A stretch of DNA of 50,230 nt, from contig JBIQJY010000023.1 of the NCBI GenBank assembly GCA_044507065.1, forward strand, positions 1-50,230, given 5' to 3'. The DNA comes from SCN-69-37 sp044507065 (GTDB taxonomy: Bacteria > Acidobacteriota > Vicinamibacteria > Vicinamibacterales > SCN-69-37). The notes beneath the pieces were generated by a model. That model did not search any database and had not been told where the DNA came from. It saw only the letters and a program-made list of their open reading frames with translations. The position numbers and the translations under genes were made by a program. This document shows, in pieces, positions 39,758 to 49,987 of the stretch (positions are counted from its first letter, which is position 1; each line of letters begins with the position of its first letter).

Positions 39758-42700
39758 GTGAGAACTCGACTTAGGACGTGGATCAGCCTGACGTGTCTCG
39801 TCGCGCTCTGCTGGGCGTCGTCGGCGTCGGCCCAGACACTGACCGGCCAGCTCGGCGGCAGCGTACTCGACGAATCCGGGGGCGCCCTGCCCGGCGCCGT
39901 CGTGACGGCCGTCAACACTGCGACACGTGCGTCGCGCGAAGCCGTGACCGACGCTCAGGGGGCGTTCGTCATCACCGGCATGCTGCCAGGCACCTACGAC
40001 CTCAGGGTCACGCTCGACGGGTTCCGGGCCCACGAACTGCGCGCCGTCCCGGTGTCGGCAACCGAACGCGCGGCGCTCGCGCCGATCAACCTGCAGGTGG
40101 GCGGCGTGACCGAAACCGTGTCGGTGGCCGCCGAGGGCGCGCGCATCCAGACACAGAGCGGCGAGCGATCCGCCACGCTGACGGCAACCGAGATCCAGGA
40201 CGTCGGCCTGCGCGGCCGCGACTTCATGGGGACGCTGAAGGTGCTGCCCGGCGTCATCGACACATCGGCCCGCGACGCACCCGGATGGGGCTCGGTCGGC
40301 GGCATGACGATCAACGGGCAGAACTCGTTCAACTTCTCCTATGACGGCGTCGTGAGCAAGGACACCGGGTCGAACTCGGGCAACTACGCGGCTCCGGCGC
40401 TCGATTCAATTGCTGAGATCAAGGTGCAGACGTCGAACTTCCAGGCCGAGTACGGCCGCAGTTCGGGTGCCAGTATCACCGTCATCACCAAGAGCGGCAG
40501 CAGCAACTTCCACGGCAGCGGCGCGTACTACAAGCGGCACGAAGGGCTCAATGCCAACCCGTGGGACCGCGTGCAGCAGTGCGCCAATGGCACCACGGCG
40601 AGCTGCTCGACCCCCCGCTACCGCTACGACAACATCGCGTGGACGATTGGCGGGCCGGTGCTGCTTCCGGGCACGGACTTCAACAGCAACCGCGACAAGC
40701 TGTTCTTCTTCTTCTCACAGGACCTGCTGCCGCGCACCGACCCGGGCAACCTGCAGCTGAGCACGATGCCGACGGCCGCCGAGCGGATGGGCGACTTCTC
40801 GCAGACGGTCAACACGCAGGGCGCGCTGCGCTACATCCGCGACCCGGCCACCAACCTGCCGTGCAACGTCAACACGGGCGTCGGCGGCGGGTGCTTCCCC
40901 GGCAACATCATCCCGGCCGACCGGATCAACCCGATCGGGCAGATGATGCTGAACCTGCTGCCGCTGCCGAACGCGTCGGACCCGACCGGCAACCGCCAGT
41001 ACAACTACACGTACCAGAACCTGCTCGAGAAGCCGAAGCACGACCAGGTGGCGCGTGTCGACTGGAACATCGCGCCGGGCAGCACGTTCTACACGCGGTT
41101 CGGGTTCTCGAACGAGGTGAACTCGCGCGGCGCCAATGCGTTCCTCGGCGCCGGCACGGGCAACGGCGGCAACGCCGGCTGGCCGCAGTTCGAGACGTCC
41201 TACGAGATCAAGACCTACAGCTGGGTGAACACCTTCCTCCGGACTCTCAACCCGTCGACCGTCGCGGAGATCACGGTCGGCATGAACTGGGCCCAGCAGT
41301 CGGTGCGGCACATGAGCGACGCGACGCTCGCGCAGAACGATCGGCGCGTCGTGCTCGACGGCCTGCCGCAGTTCTTCCCGGAGGCGAACCCGCAGTTCCT
41401 GATCCCGAACATGTCCTTTGCCGGCACCAACGCGCAGCCGAACACGCGCGGGATCGCGATCTCGAACCGCTATCCGTTCAACGCGAAGAACATCATCTGG
41501 AACTACAACGCCAACATCACGAAGCTGATGGGGGCGCACAACCTCAAGGCGGGTGTGTTCATCGAGACGACCAAGCGGCCGGCGCCGCGCGCCTCGACGT
41601 TCCAGGGGCAGTACAACTTCAACGGCAACGTCGGCAACCCGTTCGACACGAACTTCGGGTTCGCCAACGCGCTGCTCGGGTCGATCAACAACTACGAGGA
41701 GTCGACGGCCAAGCCCTTTGCCCAGGGCCGCTACAACCAGGTCGAGATGTTCATCCAGGACAACTGGCGGCTGCGGCGAAACTTCACGCTCGACTACGGC
41801 CTGCGCCTCTATTACATCGGACCGACGTTCGTGGCCGATCAGGACGTCGCCTACTTCGATCCGAACTCGTGGTCGGGGGCCTCGGCGCCGCTGTTGTTCC
41901 AGCCGGTGTGCTCGAACGGGGCGGCCACCTGTTCGGGGACGACGCGCGTGGCGCGCAATCCGCTGACGGGCGAGACGCTCAACAACACGTTCATCGGCAA
42001 GCTCGTGCCTGGCACCGGCGACTTCTACAACGGCATGAACGTGGCGAACCAGACGGTGTACGAAGGCCGGGGCCTGCTGCCCGCGCCCCGCATCGGGTTT
42101 GCGTGGGACGTGACCGGTGACGGCCGCACCGCGGTCCGTGGCGGCGCCGGCATCTTCTACGACCGGTACAGCGACGACATCATCCTCGCGCTGGTCGAGC
42201 AGCCGCCCCTCATGGACACGCGGACGACCGACTTCACCACGGTCCCGCAGCTGCTCAACTCGCAGCTCATCCAGAGCCCGCGCGGCGTGACGGCGTTCGA
42301 GAAGTTCGAGGTGCCGACCGTCTACAACTGGAGCCTCGGGGTACAGCGCCAGCTGCCGTGGGCGATGGTGGCCGACGTGGCGTACGTGGGGAATGCGAAC
42401 CGCAACAACCCGACCCAGCGGCCCATCAACAGCCTCGACTACGGCACCACGCGGATCGACCTGAATCCGCAGAATGCCGACCCCACGCAGAACAACAACC
42501 AGGCGATGCCCACCGATTACCTGCGGCCGTACCGGGGCTTCGGCGGCATCAACGTGCGGACGTGGGAAGGCTACGCCAACTACCACTCGATCCAGGTGTC
42601 GGTCACCCGTCGCTTCCAGAACGGGTTTGCGTGGGGTGCCGCCTACACGGGGTCGAAGCGCTGGGTGCGCGGCGACAGGAATCCGTTCCTCGACGAGGCG

Positions 42701-43345
42701 CGCGATGAACGCCGCGGCTACGACCTGGCGACCGGCGGCAATGGCAGCCGGCCGCACGTGCTGTCGGTCAACTACAACTACGTGGTGCCGGACCTGAGCC
42801 GCGTGTGGGACAACACCGCCGTGCGGCTCGTGGCCGACGGATGGCAGGTGTCGGGTGTGACCACGGCCCTCTCGGGCACGTGGACCGGGTTCGGCTACGG
42901 ATTCTCGGGTGCGCCATTCAACGACATGACGGGCGGTCCCGGCGGCTCGCGTCCGGCGCTGGTCTGCGATCCCAAGCTGCCCGGATCCGAGCGGACGATG
43001 CAGCGGCAGTTCCGCACCGAGTGCATCCAGATGCCCGGCCCGACGACCGACCCGTCCGACCTCTATTACCTGGGGACCGACAGGTCCGCCCACTGGGTGT
43101 CGCCCGGCTACATCAACCACGACCTGACGCTCTTCAAGAACTTCGAGATGGGCGGCGGGCGGAACCTGCAGGTGCGGTTCGAGTTCTACAACCTCCTGAA
43201 CTCGAATCAGTTCACCGTGGTCGACACCGGTGCGACGTTCAACTTCGCCACCGGCGAGCAGACCGACAACGGCTTCGGCACGGTTACCAACACGCGCGCG
43301 AGCTCGTCGCGTGTCATCCAGTTGGGGGTGCGGTTCACGTTCTGA
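39758..43345 (+). CDS. Oar-like TonB-dependent receptor 1
   Basis: A 1195-residue outer-membrane protein. Signal peptide 1-26 (ending SASAQ), carboxypeptidase-regulatory-like beta domain about 30-105 (GGSVLDESGGALPGAVVTAVN, GMLPGTYDLRVTLDGF), plug domain about 110-240 (ITVITKSGSSNFHGSGAYY at its end), then a large beta-barrel ending in LGVRFTF with a C-terminal Phe as required for barrel insertion. It belongs to the expanded SusC-unlike Oar group of Acidobacteriota, thought to import carbohydrate or peptide fragments. GTG 39758 is chosen because AGGAGG stands 5 nt before it; the frame start at 39731 is upstream of that site. No SusD gene is present. Confidence 0.93.
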   Translation: MRTRLRTWISLTCLVALCWASSASAQTLTGQLGGSVLDESGGALPGAVVTAVNTATRASREAVTDAQGAFVITGMLPGTYDLRVTLDGFRAHELRAVPVSATERAALAPINLQVGGVTETVSVAAEGARIQTQSGERSATLTATEIQDVGLRGRDFMGTLKVLPGVIDTSARDAPGWGSVGGMTINGQNSFNFSYDGVVSKDTGSNSGNYAAPALDSIAEIKVQTSNFQAEYGRSSGASITVITKSGSSNFHGSGAYYKRHEGLNANPWDRVQQCANGTTASCSTPRYRYDNIAWTIGGPVLLPGTDFNSNRDKLFFFFSQDLLPRTDPGNLQLSTMPTAAERMGDFSQTVNTQGALRYIRDPATNLPCNVNTGVGGGCFPGNIIPADRINPIGQMMLNLLPLPNASDPTGNRQYNYTYQNLLEKPKHDQVARVDWNIAPGSTFYTRFGFSNEVNSRGANAFLGAGTGNGGNAGWPQFETSYEIKTYSWVNTFLRTLNPSTVAEITVGMNWAQQSVRHMSDATLAQNDRRVVLDGLPQFFPEANPQFLIPNMSFAGTNAQPNTRGIAISNRYPFNAKNIIWNYNANITKLMGAHNLKAGVFIETTKRPAPRASTFQGQYNFNGNVGNPFDTNFGFANALLGSINNYEESTAKPFAQGRYNQVEMFIQDNWRLRRNFTLDYGLRLYYIGPTFVADQDVAYFDPNSWSGASAPLLFQPVCSNGAATCSGTTRVARNPLTGETLNNTFIGKLVPGTGDFYNGMNVANQTVYEGRGLLPAPRIGFAWDVTGDGRTAVRGGAGIFYDRYSDDIILALVEQPPLMDTRTTDFTTVPQLLNSQLIQSPRGVTAFEKFEVPTVYNWSLGVQRQLPWAMVADVAYVGNANRNNPTQRPINSLDYGTTRIDLNPQNADPTQNNNQAMPTDYLRPYRGFGGINVRTWEGYANYHSIQVSVTRRFQNGFAWGAAYTGSKRWVRGDRNPFLDEARDERRGYDLATGGNGSRPHVLSVNYNYVVPDLSRVWDNTAVRLVADGWQVSGVTTALSGTWTGFGYGFSGAPFNDMTGGPGGSRPALVCDPKLPGSERTMQRQFRTECIQMPGPTTDPSDLYYLGTDRSAHWVSPGYINHDLTLFKNFEMGGGRNLQVRFEFYNLLNSNQFTVVDTGATFNFATGEQTDNGFGTVTNTRASSSRVIQLGVRFTF

Positions 43346-43355
43346 TCGGGTTCGA

Positions 43356-43390
43356 GCGCGGGGCGGCAGGTGCGACCTGTCGCCCCGCGC
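43356..43390 (+). terminator. Strong hairpin after TonB receptor 1
   Basis: Arms GCGCGGGGCG/CGCCCCGCGC plus CAGGT/ACCTG joined by a G-T pair, loop GCG, a 16-bp stem starting 10 bp after the stop codon. The tail is only ATTTCC, so termination may be partial, allowing lower expression of the next genes. Confidence 0.65.
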
Positions 43391-43534
43391 ATTTCCATCC
43401 GCGCTGCAGGCTCGACAAAGACTCCCCCGCACGTCCGGACGAAACGAGCCGGTCCCCGTAGTTGTGCGATCGCGCGACGCCGCTTCCCGAGCGTCGCGAG
43501 ACGTCCGTCATCCGGCGGCGTCAGGGAGGACGAT

Positions 43535-46500
43535 GTGAAACGCCTGCTCATGTCGGGTTCATGCGTGGCTTTGTGCTGTCTGCTCGTGGCACCCCGGGCG
43601 TGGGCCCAGGCCGGCGAGCAGGGGTCACTCACCGGCAACCTCAGTGATGCACAGGGCGGTGCCTTGCCAGGAGTCACCGTCTCCGCGGTCAATCAGGCCA
43701 CCAACGTCACCACATCCGGCGTCACCAATCCGGCGGGCGTCTACCTGCTGACGCCGCTCGTCAACGGCCGGTACCGCGTGAGCTTCGAGCTCGCGGGCTT
43801 CGGAGCGGCCGCGCGCGAGGTCGAGATCCGCGCAGGCGATCGACTGCGCCTCGACATCTCGCTCAACGTGGGAGCGCTCGCCGAACAGGTCTCGGTCGTG
43901 GCCGAGACGCCGCTCCTCGACACGACGAGCGCCACGCGCAGCCAGGTCATCGACCGGCAGCTGGTCGAGTCGCTGCCGTCGTCGGGCCGCAACCCGTTTA
44001 CGCTGTCGCACAACGTGGTGGGCGTGGTCGGCGAGGGCGGCGCGGGCAATCGACAGAGTATTTCCCTCCGCCCGTTCGACAACGGCGGCATGGACGGCAT
44101 CAGCATCAATGGCGGCGTGACGCGCAGCAATGCCTTCACGCTCGACGGCGCACCGAACACCAGTCGTGAAGGGGGCACGAGCGGCAGCCTGGCCTTCGTC
44201 CCGTCGCCCGACGCGGTGCAGGAAGTGCGGGTGGCCACCAACACGTACGACGCGCAGTTCGGGCGCACCGGCGGCGGCACGATTGCCGTGACAATCCGCA
44301 GCGGCACGAACGAGTTTCACGGTACCGGCTACTACATCCACCGGAACGCGGCGCTCAACAGCAATCTCCACGAGAACATCCAGCGCGGCATCCCGAAGCA
44401 GGAGATCTTCCACTACAACCCCGGTGGCACGATTGGCGGCCCGATCGTGCGCGACCGCACCTTCTTCTTCTACTCTTTCGAGGGCCTGAAGTCGGGTATT
44501 CCAGTGGGCGCCGGTCAGCGCGCCCCGACCGAGCTCGAGCGGGCCGGCGACTTCTCGCAGTCGGGCGTGACGATCTATGACCCGCTCAATACGATTGGCG
44601 GCGTGCCGCAGCCGTTTCCCGGCAACGTCATCCCGGGGGATCGGCTCGACCCGGTGGCACTCAATCTGCTGCAGTACATGCCGACGCCAAACTCGGAGCC
44701 CGACGCTGCAGGCAACAATTTCTTCCCGACGGGCAACTCACGTTTCGACACGTACACCTCGGGCATCGGACGCGTCGATCACAACCTCACCGCCAATCAC
44801 CGCATCTTCGCGCGCTACGCACACAACGGCCGGCGGGAGACGCGCGCCTATGACGGACGCGAGCCCGTGGCGCGCACCGGCGGCTACCACCATCGCTGGA
44901 ACAATGTCCTCAGCGTGGACCTGACCTCGACCCTCGGCCCCACGACCGTGTCGAGCCTGCGCGGCGGATGGACGCGGCATCGCCGCCTCGACAACTCGAC
45001 GCCCGAGGACATCGGCGGATTCAATCCGGCCAGCCTCGGCTTTCCCTCGTCGTTTGTCGGCAGTCTGCCGGGACGATTCATGCCGATTCGGGTGAACGAC
45101 TACAGCGGCGCATCCATCGGCCAGGGGGGCGGCCAGGACGGCGTGGCCGACGATTTCTACGTACAGCAGACGATTACGCAGATTCGTGGTCGCCACCAGC
45201 TGAAGATCGGAGGCGAGTACCGCACCGCGCGGAGCCTGGTCGAGAACCCGTACGGGGGCGCCTCCATTGCCAACCTCCAGCACAGCCGTCAGTTCACGTC
45301 GCGCCGTCCGAACGTGAACAACCTGACGGCGGCCGATGGGGGAAACGCGTTCGCGTCGTTCCTGCTGGGCTACATGGCGAGTAACTCGGTCAACCGGTCC
45401 GATCCGTTCAACTGGCGCAACTCGTACGTCGCGGCGTTCGTCCAGGACGACTGGCGCGTGTCGAACCGGCTCACGGTGAACTTCGGCGTCCGTTGGGACT
45501 ACGAGATGCCGACGACCGAGCGCGACGACCGCGTCAACGGTGGATTCGACGCAGGCGCCATCGCGGTCGTCTGCGAGGCGTGCCCCGCCGAGGGGCTGCC
45601 GCGCGAGATTGCCGGCGCCCTGACGTTCGCCGACGGCCGAATCTACGAGAGCGACCTGAACAACTTCGGCCCCCGGGCCGGCTTCACGTTCCAGATTGAC
45701 TCGAACACGGTCATGCGCGGCGGGTACGGCCTGACCTACCTGCCGGCGGAAACCGATCGCGGCTCGGTGTACGGATTCAGCCGGTCCACGACGTACATCG
45801 CCTCGCTCGATGGCGGCCTGACGCCGGCCGGGCGGCTCTCGGACCCGTATCCAACGGGGCTTCTCGCGCCCGTCGGCGCCGACGGCGGCAGTCAAACGGC
45901 CCTTGGCACAAGCGTCGCCTTCCACAATCGGGATCGCGAGATCCCCCAGTTCCACCAGTACTCGATCGGTGTCCAGCGGCAGTTGCCGTGGCGCAGCGTG
46001 ATCGACGTCAACTTCGTGGGCAGCGCCACGCGCAAACGACCCGTCGCCCTGCCCATCAACGACCTGACGGCCGATCAGATCGCGCTGGGTGATGCGTATC
46101 TGAACGAGCTCGTGCCGAACCCGTTCGTCGGGCTGCTGCCCGATGGCGGTGCGCGCAACACGGCTGCCATGGTCCAGCGGCGCACGCTGCTCGTGCCGTT
46201 CCCGCAGTTCGGCAGCATGGACGAGGGCATGTTGCCCCTTGGCCGCGCCGACTATGTCGGCGTGCAGATCTCATGGGAGAAGCGGCTCTCGCACGGCGTG
46301 CACATGCTGATCGGGTACACCGGATCGCGCAGCACCGAGGCCCTTGCGCCGCTCAACCAGGGGGAGCCGCTGTACGAGCAGCTCACTTCCACGCATCGGC
46401 CACACGTCCTGCGCATTGCGGGCGGCTGGAACGTTCCCGACTTCGAGGCACGCGGCTGGCTCATGCGGCACATCGTCGGGGGCTGGCAGATCAATGCCGT

Positions 46501-46942
46501 CACGTTCCTGCGATCGGGATCGACCGTGGGGATGCCCGGCAGCGTGGACCTCATCGGTGATCCCACGCTGTCGAATCCCACGACGGCGCGCTGGTTCAAT
46601 ACCTGCACGCTCACGGTCGCCGGCGCACGGCAGAACTGCGCGAGCGACGCCGAGCAGCCGGCCTTCCAGATCCGTCCGGAAAATGCGCTCGACACGACGG
46701 GGAGCCGCCTCGACGGCGTCTACCAGCACGACCCGCTGTACGTGGACTTCTCGTTCTTCAAGAACATCCGCGTGTCGCCGCGGGTGAACTTCCAGGTGCG
46801 GGTGGAGATGTTCAATGCGACCAATGTGGTGCAGTGGGGCGGGCCGAACACGACGGTGACCAATTCCGCGTTCGGAACGATCACCGAGACCCAGGCGAAC
46901 GACCCTCGCTTCATCCAGCTGCAGTTCCGGGTGGGCTACTAG
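43535..46942 (+). CDS. Oar-like TonB-dependent receptor 2
   Basis: An 1135-residue outer-membrane receptor of the same architecture as receptor 1 but only distantly similar. Signal peptide 1-25 (ending AWAQA), carboxypeptidase-regulatory-like domain about 28-105 (GNLSDAQGGALPGVTVSAVN, VNGRYRVSFELAGFG), plug about 110-250 (TIAVTIRSGTNEFHGTGYY), barrel to the terminal LQFRVGY. GTG 43535 follows GGGAGGA; the overlapping ATG at 43533 is out of frame. The cytochrome gene follows 40 bp later and then a dehydrogenase, so import and periplasmic oxidation are probably co-expressed. Confidence 0.93.
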   Translation: MKRLLMSGSCVALCCLLVAPRAWAQAGEQGSLTGNLSDAQGGALPGVTVSAVNQATNVTTSGVTNPAGVYLLTPLVNGRYRVSFELAGFGAAAREVEIRAGDRLRLDISLNVGALAEQVSVVAETPLLDTTSATRSQVIDRQLVESLPSSGRNPFTLSHNVVGVVGEGGAGNRQSISLRPFDNGGMDGISINGGVTRSNAFTLDGAPNTSREGGTSGSLAFVPSPDAVQEVRVATNTYDAQFGRTGGGTIAVTIRSGTNEFHGTGYYIHRNAALNSNLHENIQRGIPKQEIFHYNPGGTIGGPIVRDRTFFFYSFEGLKSGIPVGAGQRAPTELERAGDFSQSGVTIYDPLNTIGGVPQPFPGNVIPGDRLDPVALNLLQYMPTPNSEPDAAGNNFFPTGNSRFDTYTSGIGRVDHNLTANHRIFARYAHNGRRETRAYDGREPVARTGGYHHRWNNVLSVDLTSTLGPTTVSSLRGGWTRHRRLDNSTPEDIGGFNPASLGFPSSFVGSLPGRFMPIRVNDYSGASIGQGGGQDGVADDFYVQQTITQIRGRHQLKIGGEYRTARSLVENPYGGASIANLQHSRQFTSRRPNVNNLTAADGGNAFASFLLGYMASNSVNRSDPFNWRNSYVAAFVQDDWRVSNRLTVNFGVRWDYEMPTTERDDRVNGGFDAGAIAVVCEACPAEGLPREIAGALTFADGRIYESDLNNFGPRAGFTFQIDSNTVMRGGYGLTYLPAETDRGSVYGFSRSTTYIASLDGGLTPAGRLSDPYPTGLLAPVGADGGSQTALGTSVAFHNRDREIPQFHQYSIGVQRQLPWRSVIDVNFVGSATRKRPVALPINDLTADQIALGDAYLNELVPNPFVGLLPDGGARNTAAMVQRRTLLVPFPQFGSMDEGMLPLGRADYVGVQISWEKRLSHGVHMLIGYTGSRSTEALAPLNQGEPLYEQLTSTHRPHVLRIAGGWNVPDFEARGWLMRHIVGGWQINAVTFLRSGSTVGMPGSVDLIGDPTLSNPTTARWFNTCTLTVAGARQNCASDAEQPAFQIRPENALDTTGSRLDGVYQHDPLYVDFSFFKNIRVSPRVNFQVRVEMFNATNVVQWGGPNTTVTNSAFGTITETQANDPRFIQLQFRVGY

Positions 46943-46982
46943 GGAAGACGATTGTCGAGCGGAGCAGGTGATACTTGGCCAC

Positions 46983-47618
46983 ATGAAGATGTCCGGACTT
47001 GGTGCCATCGTCTTCGCCGCCGCGTGGATGGCGACGGCCGGCGGGGCGATGCCCGCCGGGCAGGAGCCGAGCCCGGGGGCAGAGGAACATTCCCTGGACA
47101 AGCCGGCTTCACGGCAGTGGACCCTGCAGGAACTGCTGCCGGCCGTCGAGCAGCTTGGGCCGGGCAGGGATTGGATGGCCGGCGGGCGGCTGTTCGAGCA
47201 GGCCGGTTGCGGCCTGTGCCACGCGATGAGCACCTACTGGGAAGGCAACGGCCTCGCCCCGGACCTGACGTCGGTCGGGTCCCGGTTCTCGCGGGCGATG
47301 ATCCTGCAGTCGATCCTCGAGCCCTCGGCGACGCTCAACGGGCAGTACTACCACACGGAGTTCACGCTCCGCGATGGCACGGTGATTCGCGGAACGGTCG
47401 TTGGCGTCGTCGGAGAGCGGCTGCGGGTCGCGCCGGTGATGCTGGTGCCCGACGTCACCGTGGAGGTCGCGAAAGCCGACATCGCGTCTGAGGCGCCGTC
47501 GCCCGTTTCGCCGATGCCCGCCGGTCTGGTCGATACATTCTCGCGCGACCAGATCCTCGACCTGATGGCATTTCTCGACGCAGGCGGCGATCCGGATGCC
47601 GCCATCTACAGGAAATGA
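46983..47618 (+). CDS. Periplasmic c-type cytochrome, TIGR02603-like haem domain
   Basis: A 211-residue monohaem cytochrome with a signal peptide (about 1-26) and CGLCH at 76-80 in FEQAGCGLCHAMSTYW, followed by APDLTSVGSRFSRAMILQSILEPSATLNGQYY, which parallels the 31388 cytochrome and the C-terminal domain of the 32123 protein. ATG 46983 is used; GTG 46968 with GGAG is possible. Its stop overlaps an ATG of the next frame (ATGA at 47615), though the likelier start of that gene is 47642. Here the haem module is a separate gene where the other locus has it fused. Confidence 0.87.
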   Translation: MKMSGLGAIVFAAAWMATAGGAMPAGQEPSPGAEEHSLDKPASRQWTLQELLPAVEQLGPGRDWMAGGRLFEQAGCGLCHAMSTYWEGNGLAPDLTSVGSRFSRAMILQSILEPSATLNGQYYHTEFTLRDGTVIRGTVVGVVGERLRVAPVMLVPDVTVEVAKADIASEAPSPVSPMPAGLVDTFSRDQILDLMAFLDAGGDPDAAIYRK

Positions 47619-47641
47619 TCGGCCCTTCGGAGGGAGACGGC

Positions 47642-49978
47642 ATGAGAGGTGGTCGAATCGTCCGTCACGCGGTCACGGCGCTGTGCGCCGGAGCGCTCGT
47701 GTACGTCCTGGTCGCGCTGCCGGCCCTGGTCGCCGCTCCGACAGGCGCCGTGCAGGGGGCGCCCGGCTCCGGCCCGAACGGCGGAGTGGATGGGCGGCAG
47801 GCTGGTCCCGGCGCCGGCGGAGGGCAGGGGCGCGGCCGGGGGTTCAGTCTCATTCATGAGTACCCGGATGATCCCAATGAGGTCATCCAGGCGCTCAGCG
47901 GATTCAGGGTGGAAGTGGTCGCCAAGGCCGACCGCCCCACGCAGGGATCCTGGATCAGTATCACCGAGGACGATCAGGGCCGCCTCATCCTCGGTGCGAA
48001 CGAGCGGCAGCCGTTCACCCGCCTGACGCTCGACGACACCGGGAAGGTCGCACGGACCGAGACGATCTTCACGCCCGTGTCCGAATCGATGGGCACGTTG
48101 TGGCATGACGACAGTCTCTACGTGCAGGGCGGGCGGCTCGAGGAAACGTTCACCGAAACGATCGACAACCCGGGCTTCGGGCGCCAGAGCGGCCAGGCCG
48201 GGCTGCACCGGCTGCGCGATCCGAAGGGCGACGGCAGCTTCTCCGAAGTCGAAACACTCCGAACGTGGGACGGGCACGAGGGCGGGCACAGCGATCATGG
48301 CATCCACGATCTGAAGGTCTCACCCGACGGCCGCCACTTCTACATCATCAACGGCAACGGCGTGGTGCCGCCGCCCGACGTATCGCCCGACTCGCCGCTG
48401 CGTCACTACGCCGATGACCGCATCATCCCGAAACTGGGCGACTTCACCGACCGCATCAACGGGGAGCGCCCGCCGGCCGGCTACATCGCGCGCACGGACT
48501 TCGAGGCCAATGATTTCCACCTGGTGGCCGGTGGGATGCGCAACGCGCTGCACTTCGCGTGGAACGCCGACGGCGACATCTTTTCGTTCGACAGCGACAT
48601 GGAGCCGGAGTTCGGCGTGCCGTGGTACCGCCCGGTACGCGTGTTCTGGATGCCGAGTGGCGCCGACATGGGGTACCGGGGCAACAGCGGCAAATACCCG
48701 ACCTGGTACGAGGACAGCATCCCGCCGCTCGTCGAGATCGGTCTGGGCAGTCCGGTCGGCGTGACGTTCGGCTACGAGACGGCGTTCCCGGCCCAGTATC
48801 AGAGGGCGCTGTTCGTGGCCGACAACAACTACGGCCGCATCATTGCGGTGCACCTCCGGCCGAGCGGCGCCGGTTATGTCGCCAGTTCCTGGGAGAACTT
48901 CGTCTGGCCGAAGTCGCTGTACGACTCCTCACAGAACATGCCGCACAACGTGACCGACATGATGGTGGCGCGCGACGGCACGTTCTACTACGTGATCGGG
49001 ACGCGGCGGACGCAGTCCTACCTGATGAAGGTGACCTACACGGGAACGCTGCCGACGGCCAGGGTCGACTACGCGAACACCGACGGGGCCGCCGATCGCG
49101 CGCTGCGGCGCTCGCTCGAGGCCTATCACTGGACGACGGGCAATCCGGCGGCCATCGACGCCGCCTGGCCGCATCTTGGCAGCGAGGACCGGATCCTGCG
49201 CCACGCGGCCCGCGTTGCGCTCGAGACCGTGCCGGCATCGGCCTGGCAGATGCGCGCGATCTCGGAGACCGATGCGTCCACCGCGCTGGGTGCGCTGCTC
49301 GCACTGGCGAGGGTCGGTGGTGCGGAGGCGAATGAAGCACTGTTCACCGCCCTCGCGCGGTTTCCGCTCGACACGCTGTCGGACCCGCTGCGCATCCGCA
49401 AGTTGCGCGTCATCGAGGTGGCCGTCAGTCGGAACGGCCGGCCGTCGCAGGGGGCGGTCTCCGGCCTCGTCACCGAAGTCGATCGGGTCTTTCCCGGGTC
49501 GTCCTTTGCGCTCAACACGGAGATGTCGCAGATTCTCGCCGCCTTCAACGCCCCGACCGTCGTGGCCAAGACGATGCGCCTCGAAGCGCAGTCGCCCATC
49601 TACCAGGAGCAGTTCGCCTACCGCTACAACCTGCGCGGGGTGACAACCGGATGGACGCCGGAACTGCGGCGCCAGTATTTCGCGTGGTTCAACGTCGACC
49701 ACACCGCGACGCCGAAGCAGTATTTCTATCGCGAGTGGTTCAACCGTGTGGGGCAGCAGCCGCGACTCGCGGGCAACGCCACGCCGATTCACCAGATGCG
49801 GACGGCGGCCGTTGCCACGCTCAGCGCGTCGGAGACGGCCGACCCGGCTCTGGCGGCGATTCTCGATGCCTACAAGGCACCGGCGGCCGGCCGCGGACGC
49901 GGCGGCAATCCGTTTGGCGGTCCGCCCGACGCGACCGGCGGTCGTCGCGGCGGGGGCGCGGCCGTACCGGGGCCCTGA
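47642..49978 (+). CDS. PVC-type dehydrogenase paralogue without haem domain
   Basis: A 778-residue exported protein, paralogous to the 32123 protein over the propeller (FDSDMEPEFGVPWYRPVRV, NSGKYPTWYEDSIPP, GLGSPVGV) and with helical repeats (about 500-640) but no CxxCH. A signal peptide (about 1-33) is followed by a Gly/Arg-rich stretch (38-62), and the C terminus is again Gly/Arg/Pro-rich (about 745-778). ATG 47642 has GGAGGGAG upstream and is preferred to 47615. It probably passes electrons to the cytochrome encoded just before it. The substrate is unknown; a sugar or sugar alcohol is the family expectation. Confidence 0.83.
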   Translation: MRGGRIVRHAVTALCAGALVYVLVALPALVAAPTGAVQGAPGSGPNGGVDGRQAGPGAGGGQGRGRGFSLIHEYPDDPNEVIQALSGFRVEVVAKADRPTQGSWISITEDDQGRLILGANERQPFTRLTLDDTGKVARTETIFTPVSESMGTLWHDDSLYVQGGRLEETFTETIDNPGFGRQSGQAGLHRLRDPKGDGSFSEVETLRTWDGHEGGHSDHGIHDLKVSPDGRHFYIINGNGVVPPPDVSPDSPLRHYADDRIIPKLGDFTDRINGERPPAGYIARTDFEANDFHLVAGGMRNALHFAWNADGDIFSFDSDMEPEFGVPWYRPVRVFWMPSGADMGYRGNSGKYPTWYEDSIPPLVEIGLGSPVGVTFGYETAFPAQYQRALFVADNNYGRIIAVHLRPSGAGYVASSWENFVWPKSLYDSSQNMPHNVTDMMVARDGTFYYVIGTRRTQSYLMKVTYTGTLPTARVDYANTDGAADRALRRSLEAYHWTTGNPAAIDAAWPHLGSEDRILRHAARVALETVPASAWQMRAISETDASTALGALLALARVGGAEANEALFTALARFPLDTLSDPLRIRKLRVIEVAVSRNGRPSQGAVSGLVTEVDRVFPGSSFALNTEMSQILAAFNAPTVVAKTMRLEAQSPIYQEQFAYRYNLRGVTTGWTPELRRQYFAWFNVDHTATPKQYFYREWFNRVGQQPRLAGNATPIHQMRTAAVATLSASETADPALAAILDAYKAPAAGRGRGGNPFGGPPDATGGRRGGGAAVPGP

Positions 49979-49987
49979 CGCGTCAGG
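49974..49987. other. Palindrome spanning the stop codon of the last gene
   Basis: Perfect 14-bp palindrome CCTGACGCGTCAGG containing the TGA stop of the dehydrogenase paralogue. Its role is unclear. The remaining 49988-50230 shows no gene or element that I can support. Confidence 0.5.
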
